Virus record (IMG/VR): IMGVR_UViG_3300048838_000169
Location: 1-43,383 of that record
DNA: 43,383 nt
From: a virus
Strand: one strand, 5' to 3'
Part shown: positions 41,335-43,383 of the stretch, one piece after another
How the letters are laid out: every line of letters begins with the position of its first letter
How positions within the stretch are numbered: the stretch's first letter is position 1
Translations under genes and position numbers: made by a program
The notes under the pieces: generated by a model
What the model was told of the DNA's origin: nothing
The model's database searches: none
Seen by the model: the letters and a program-made list of their open reading frames with translations, nothing else

Positions 41335-41364
41335 TTTGTATTTACAATTTATTTACTATATTTA
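41335..41364 (+). promoter_or_regulatory. promoter of the structured RNA
   Basis: TTTG 41335-41338, 18-nt spacer, TATATTTA 41357-41364. Transcription would begin about 5-7 bases on, at the start of the closing stem of the RNA (41368). Confidence 0.65.
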
Positions 41365-41367
41365 CAT

Positions 41368-41623
41368 AAGTTCTTTGAGTAAACGAAACCGAAACCGTGA
41401 GAGCAACAAGATGCGGTCTATGGAGGCGAGAGTTATGAAGGTTATACGCTATATAAGATAGGGCAAAAGTACGCTTTAGGAAAATAAAGCCCGAACACTT
41501 GGCGAAGTGTTCAACTTGATTAAACGGTGGTATCATAGTTATGCAGGAATTAAAACCGATGCACTGAAAAGAATGTGTTGACAAGCTTGATAACAGGCGA
41601 CTGGGCTGATACTCAAAGAACTT
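41368..41623 (+). ncRNA. structured RNA, about 256 nt, unknown class
   Basis: The ends AAGTTCTTTGAGTA (41368-41381) and TACTCAAAGAACTT (41610-41623) are perfect 14-bp complements that close the molecule. Inside are a perfect 8-bp hairpin GAACACTT/AAGTGTTC with GGCG loop (41493-41512) and GCTTTA/TAAAGC (41473-41490), itself inside GGGC (41461-41464)/GCCC (41489-41492), plus GNRA-like and purine-rich linkers. No + strand frame fills it and base composition is richer in G than the neighbours. A promoter sits just upstream and an RHH gene 15 nt downstream. It does not look like tmRNA, RNase P RNA, 6S or a known riboswitch. It may be a free RNA or a 5' UTR structure. Confidence 0.65.
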
Positions 41624-41638
41624 TATTATTTAAAAAAT

Positions 41639-41788
41639 ATGGCAAAAACTAAAAAAGTAACGGTATCAATGACCGAAGAAACTAAACAAAAAGCAGTTAA
41701 TTTATCTGTTTTGGTGTTAGGAACTGAAAATATAAGCGCTTACATAAGTTACTTAATAAACAAAGCTCATTTAGAAGCACAGAAGTAG
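41639..41788 (+). CDS. ribbon-helix-helix DNA-binding protein, 49 aa
   Basis: ATG 41639, TAG 41786-41788. A basic lead MAKTKKVTVSMTEETKQ gives the beta strand (KKVTVSM) followed by two helices (EETKQKAVNLSVLVL and ISAYISYLINKAHLE): the Arc/CopG ribbon-helix-helix plan. Probably a repressor or antitoxin-like regulator; no toxin neighbour is obvious. It lies directly downstream of the structured RNA and may regulate or be regulated by it. Confidence 0.7.
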   Translation: MAKTKKVTVSMTEETKQKAVNLSVLVLGTENISAYISYLINKAHLEAQK

Positions 41789-41840
41789 TATTAACAGCTG
41801 AGAAGGTGGGGAGTGTTTGGATAATTAAAACTAAAACAAG

Positions 41841-41960
41841 ATGAAAACAAAAACAACAGTAAAACAATCCAAAATTATAAACAGCTGGATAATAGAAGCG
41901 GCAAAATCGTATAATTTGAAATATGACGATATAAAAGACGACCAAATAATTAGCTTTTAA
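41841..41960 (+). CDS. small hypothetical protein, 39 aa
   Basis: ATG 41841, TAA 41958-41960. Begins MKTKTTVKQSKIINSWI; contains a helix and an acidic end (YDDIKDDQIISF). Leader ACTAAAACAAGATG resembles other starts here. It ends 4 bases before the attC-like site at 41965. No family. Confidence 0.5.
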   Translation: MKTKTTVKQSKIINSWIIEAAKSYNLKYDDIKDDQIISF

Positions 41961-41964
41961 AATA

Positions 41965-42065
41965 GCATATAACTGTTTGCAGGTAGGCGATAGTGCCGCT
42001 TATTACAAAATTTAAATCAAAACAATCAGGCTCATAGCGGCATTTTGCCTACCTGCTGTTAGGTG
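41965..42065 (+). repeat. attC-like site
   Basis: R'' GCATATAAC (41965-41973). L'' GCAGGTAGGCGATAGTGCCGCT (41979-42000, 22 nt with spacing as listed) pairs with L' AGCGGCATTTTGCCTACCTGC (42036-42056), with two mismatches and one unpaired base. R' GTTAGGTG (42058-42065) fits GTTRRRY exactly over its first seven bases. The loop is 35 nt and has no ATG. The palindrome and the unpaired base are strong attC features. Confidence 0.72.
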
Positions 42066-42445
42066 TCTGTAAAAAATAAATTTAGCGTGGGCAATTAAAC
42101 AATTTACAAAATGACAACAGAAAGAAGAAATGAAATTGATAAAATCGTGAAAGAATTATCATTAGAATTTAAAGAAAATGCTTCATTTGGAGATGGAAAT
42201 TTCGGAGTATTATATTTATCATGCGATGTGAAAAATGTTAATTTTCAAATATCGCTAGAAGCAAATAGAGAAACATTTAAGCACATGATTTTATCAATGA
42301 TGAATGCAAGTACAGGTGTTGCCGAAGATATAATTGATGTAGTGGAAAATCATTATATGGGTAAAGACCCTTTAAATCTTAAAATGATAGCAGGATGATT
42401 GTTAGTGTGGGTGCGGTGGGAAATTTATTTTTTATTGTGCCTAAC
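42058..42445 (+). mobile_element. single-gene cassette with extended complementary ends
   Basis: The cassette starts GTTAGGTGTCTGTAAAAAAT and ends with CCTAAC at 42440-42445. The ends complement beyond the core: AAATTTATTTTTTA (42421-42434) is the exact reverse complement of 42070-42083. It holds one gene (42111-42398). This is the clearest single cassette on the right side of the array. Confidence 0.65.
42111..42398 (+). CDS. hypothetical cassette protein, 95 aa
   Basis: Starts MTTERRNEIDKIVKEL. Alpha/beta: N-terminal helix, strands FGVLYLSCDVKNVNFQISLE, then helices ending VVENHYMGKDPLNL. No recognised family. It fills the cassette 42058-42445, as the only gene. Confidence 0.6.
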   Translation: MTTERRNEIDKIVKELSLEFKENASFGDGNFGVLYLSCDVKNVNFQISLEANRETFKHMILSMMNASTGVAEDIIDVVENHYMGKDPLNLKMIAG

Positions 42446-42510
42446 ATTGAAATAACTGCTAGTCCGAAGGATTGCAGTTATGGAATGTTATACGCCGTTT
42501 TAATGGCGTA
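42437..42510 (+). repeat. compact attC-like site with adjacent hairpin
   Basis: R'' CCTAAC (42440-42445). L'' ATAACTGCTAGTCC (42452-42465) pairs with L' GGATTGCAGTTAT (42469-42481) around a short GAA loop. R' GTTATACGCC is at 42487-42496. Directly after it TACGCC (42491-42496) and GGCGTA (42505-42510) form another hairpin whose loop context CGTTTTAATG also occurs in the two sites at 4273 and 5323. It may be a composite of two sites. Confidence 0.6.
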
Positions 42511-42536
42511 CGATTAACCACCTAAAACTAAATGAT

Positions 42537-42734
42537 ATGAAAACAAAAGAACAAATCGCCGAAATGGCGGAGAGGGAATATCCAATAGGAACTAAAAAGA
42601 CTATGGAATTATTGAAAGAAGGCTTCATTAACGGCTATCAAACAGCTCAGAAGGATATGAAGCAATGCCCAACTTGTAAAGCTTTAACAGACACTTGGGA
42701 TAATGATAAAGATGAACAATTTAATAACATTTAA
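42537..42734 (+). CDS. small protein with CxxC, 65 aa
   Basis: Starts MKTKEQIAEMAEREYPIG. Helical N-terminus (MELLKEGFINGYQTAQKD), then CPTCKAL, a possible half zinc-knuckle. This resembles small phage proteins that precede DUF551-type genes. Two bases separate it from the next gene. Confidence 0.65.
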   Translation: MKTKEQIAEMAEREYPIGTKKTMELLKEGFINGYQTAQKDMKQCPTCKALTDTWDNDKDEQFNNI

Positions 42735-42736
42735 GT

Positions 42737-43048
42737 ATGACTAAAAAAGAATTACTAAAAACATTTAGAGAATCTTTAGAAGGGCTATTTGCAGACAAAG
42801 AAGCGAAGGACGATAAAGAAATTCTTGAGTTTTATTTGGAAGTTTGTTGCACGATAGCAGAAACTTATGCAGAAGAAAAGTGGATTGATTTTAGGGATAA
42901 AAAACCTACTGAATACGGCAGATACCTAGTTTACCGATCAGGTTGTGACAAGATACAATTTGAAACTTGGAACAATACAGGGTGGGCGTACAGTAATAAC
43001 AATTGTACTCATTGGATGCCTTTACCGCAAAAACCTTTAATGTCTTAG
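42737..43048 (+). CDS. DUF551-like protein, 103 aa
   Basis: The C-terminal half (from KWIDFRDKKP, about residue 48) fits DUF551: KKPTEYGRYLVYR, a Trp-rich middle and HWMPLPQKP. DUF551 proteins are common in phages and prophages, function unknown. The N-terminal half is a charged helix. Bases 42941-43041 are repeated at 1-101. Confidence 0.75.
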   Translation: MTKKELLKTFRESLEGLFADKEAKDDKEILEFYLEVCCTIAETYAEEKWIDFRDKKPTEYGRYLVYRSGCDKIQFETWNNTGWAYSNNNCTHWMPLPQKPLMS

Positions 43049-43051
43049 ATT

Positions 43052-43246
43052 ATGAAGCTAAAAGTAACAGCAACAATAGAGGTAAATTCTACTTGGAACT
43101 CTTTAGATAAAGAGGAATTAGAATGGTTTACCGATTGTGTTTTAAACAATAAACAAGATACTATGTTAATCCTATATTCAAATGATATAGGAGATGAAAT
43201 AGGAAGTACAACAGCTTTTAAATATGAGATATTACCCAACAAATAA
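43052..43246 (+). CDS. hypothetical protein, 64 aa, missing from the other end allele
   Basis: Starts MKLKVTATIEVNSTWN, strand-rich N-terminus then EELEWFTDCVLNN and a strand-rich end. Located 3 bases after the DUF551-like gene. The corresponding place at 102-111 in the 5' copy has no such gene, so it is variable gene content. Confidence 0.65.
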   Translation: MKLKVTATIEVNSTWNSLDKEELEWFTDCVLNNKQDTMLILYSNDIGDEIGSTTAFKYEILPNK

Positions 43247-43282
43247 CTAAAAATTAGGATTAACAGTGTAAAATAAACGATT

Positions 43283-43383
43283 ATGAAAGAAGCCCTAAAT
43301 ATGAGATTAAATAAAGTAAAAGAAGAACTTGAAGTTTATAAACAACTAGAACAAGAGGCAAAAGAAAGGTACGAGAACTGTAA
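43283..43383 (+). CDS. small coiled-coil protein, 5' part (cut by window edge)
   Basis: Starts MKEALNMRLNKVKEEL; 33 complete codons before the end. It is the second allele of the gene at 112-276, with I7M and Q20K. Leader AAAATAAACGATTATG resembles the shared early-gene leader. Confidence 0.7.
   Translation, partial: MKEALNMRLNKVKEELEVYKQLEQEAKERYENC

Larger units (their letters stand above)
42941..43383 (+). repeat. terminal overlap with the window start, with a 231-bp insertion
   Basis: 42941-43041 is identical to 1-101. 43283-43383 matches 112-212 with four base differences. Between the two blocks the 3' copy has 241 bases where the 5' copy has 10, and the difference contains the gene at 43052-43246. 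The window therefore closes on itself, but with two alleles. Confidence 0.9.

Noticed and set aside
41342-41584. 80-codon open frame on the minus strand
   Set aside because: It lies antisense to the structured RNA, has no promoter or domain, and all supported genes are on the + strand.
1-43383. CRISPR array
   Set aside because: No run of regularly spaced identical repeats; the iterons at 14.6-14.9 kb are too short, irregularly spaced and in both orientations.
1-43383. tRNA genes
   Set aside because: No TPsiC-like GGTTCGAxxCC with matching acceptor arms was noticed by eye; a tRNA scan was not possible.
1-43383. Lysogeny module (integrase, CI repressor)
   Set aside because: No tyrosine or serine recombinase motif was seen; the only XRE-like protein (7166-7342) is too short for a CI repressor.

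Overview
The window is essentially a complete genome of a tailed bacteriophage of about 43 kb infecting a Bacteroidota host, probably a flavobacterium. All supported genes lie on the + strand and most are coupled by short ATGA-type overlaps. Host signs are: low GC, almost no Shine-Dalgarno sequences, promoters of the Bacteroidota type (TTG, about 18-20 nt, then TAnnTTTG), a primase with a VirE-N/BT4734-like domain, a DUF3127 SSB-like protein and other flavobacterial-phage families. I see no integrase, excisionase or CI-type repressor. A 1099-residue tape measure protein and no recognisable tail sheath point to a virulent siphovirus. The last 443 bases repeat the first 213 imperfectly: 101 bases are identical, then the 3' copy carries about 231 extra bases including one small gene. 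The genome is therefore probably circularly permuted or circularly assembled, with two alleles at the join.

Layout: 1-5354 is an accessory region of small genes and two DNA methyltransferases. 5371-6475 is lysis (M15-type endolysin, spanin-like protein). 6531-7342 holds regulators. 7435-11726 is a second structural/tail block with a DUF1353 protein. 11795-14560 is recombination (ERF annealase, YqaJ/lambda-type exonuclease, DUF3127). 14593-14901 is an iteron-rich candidate replication origin. 15067-19136 is replication (primase-SF3 helicase, SF2 helicase, VRR-NUC nuclease). 19201-20475 holds small genes ending in a stand-alone DnaA domain IV protein. 20489-27326 is packaging and head (TerS, TerL, portal, scaffold, major capsid protein). 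27404-40692 is connector, tail and fibres including a beta-helix spike. 40750-41119 holds holin-like proteins. 41368-41623 is a structured RNA ahead of a ribbon-helix-helix gene. 41841-43383 is accessory again and joins the start.

The most unusual feature is the accessory region (about 41.9 kb through the join to 5.35 kb). Its genes are separated by integron attC-like sites. Each good cassette starts with GTTA... and ends with the reverse complement ...TAAC, matched to its own start rather than to a common sequence. Each end is followed by a palindromic core (L''/L'), twice with a single unpaired base as in attC sites. The beta-class and the C5 methyltransferase genes are two such cassettes. 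In two long sites the start codon lies in the palindrome loop, so the reading frame runs through the recombination site into the cassette gene. No integron integrase is present, so this resembles a cluster of attC sites lacking an integrase (CALIN), carried by a phage.

A second unexplained element is the 256-nt RNA at 41368-41623. It is closed by a perfect 14-bp stem, contains strong internal hairpins, and starts a few bases after a Bacteroidota-type promoter. Four early promoters share a near-identical 5' leader ending in an ACAACGA(T/A)TATG start context, or a close variant of it, which suggests a co-regulated early gene set.
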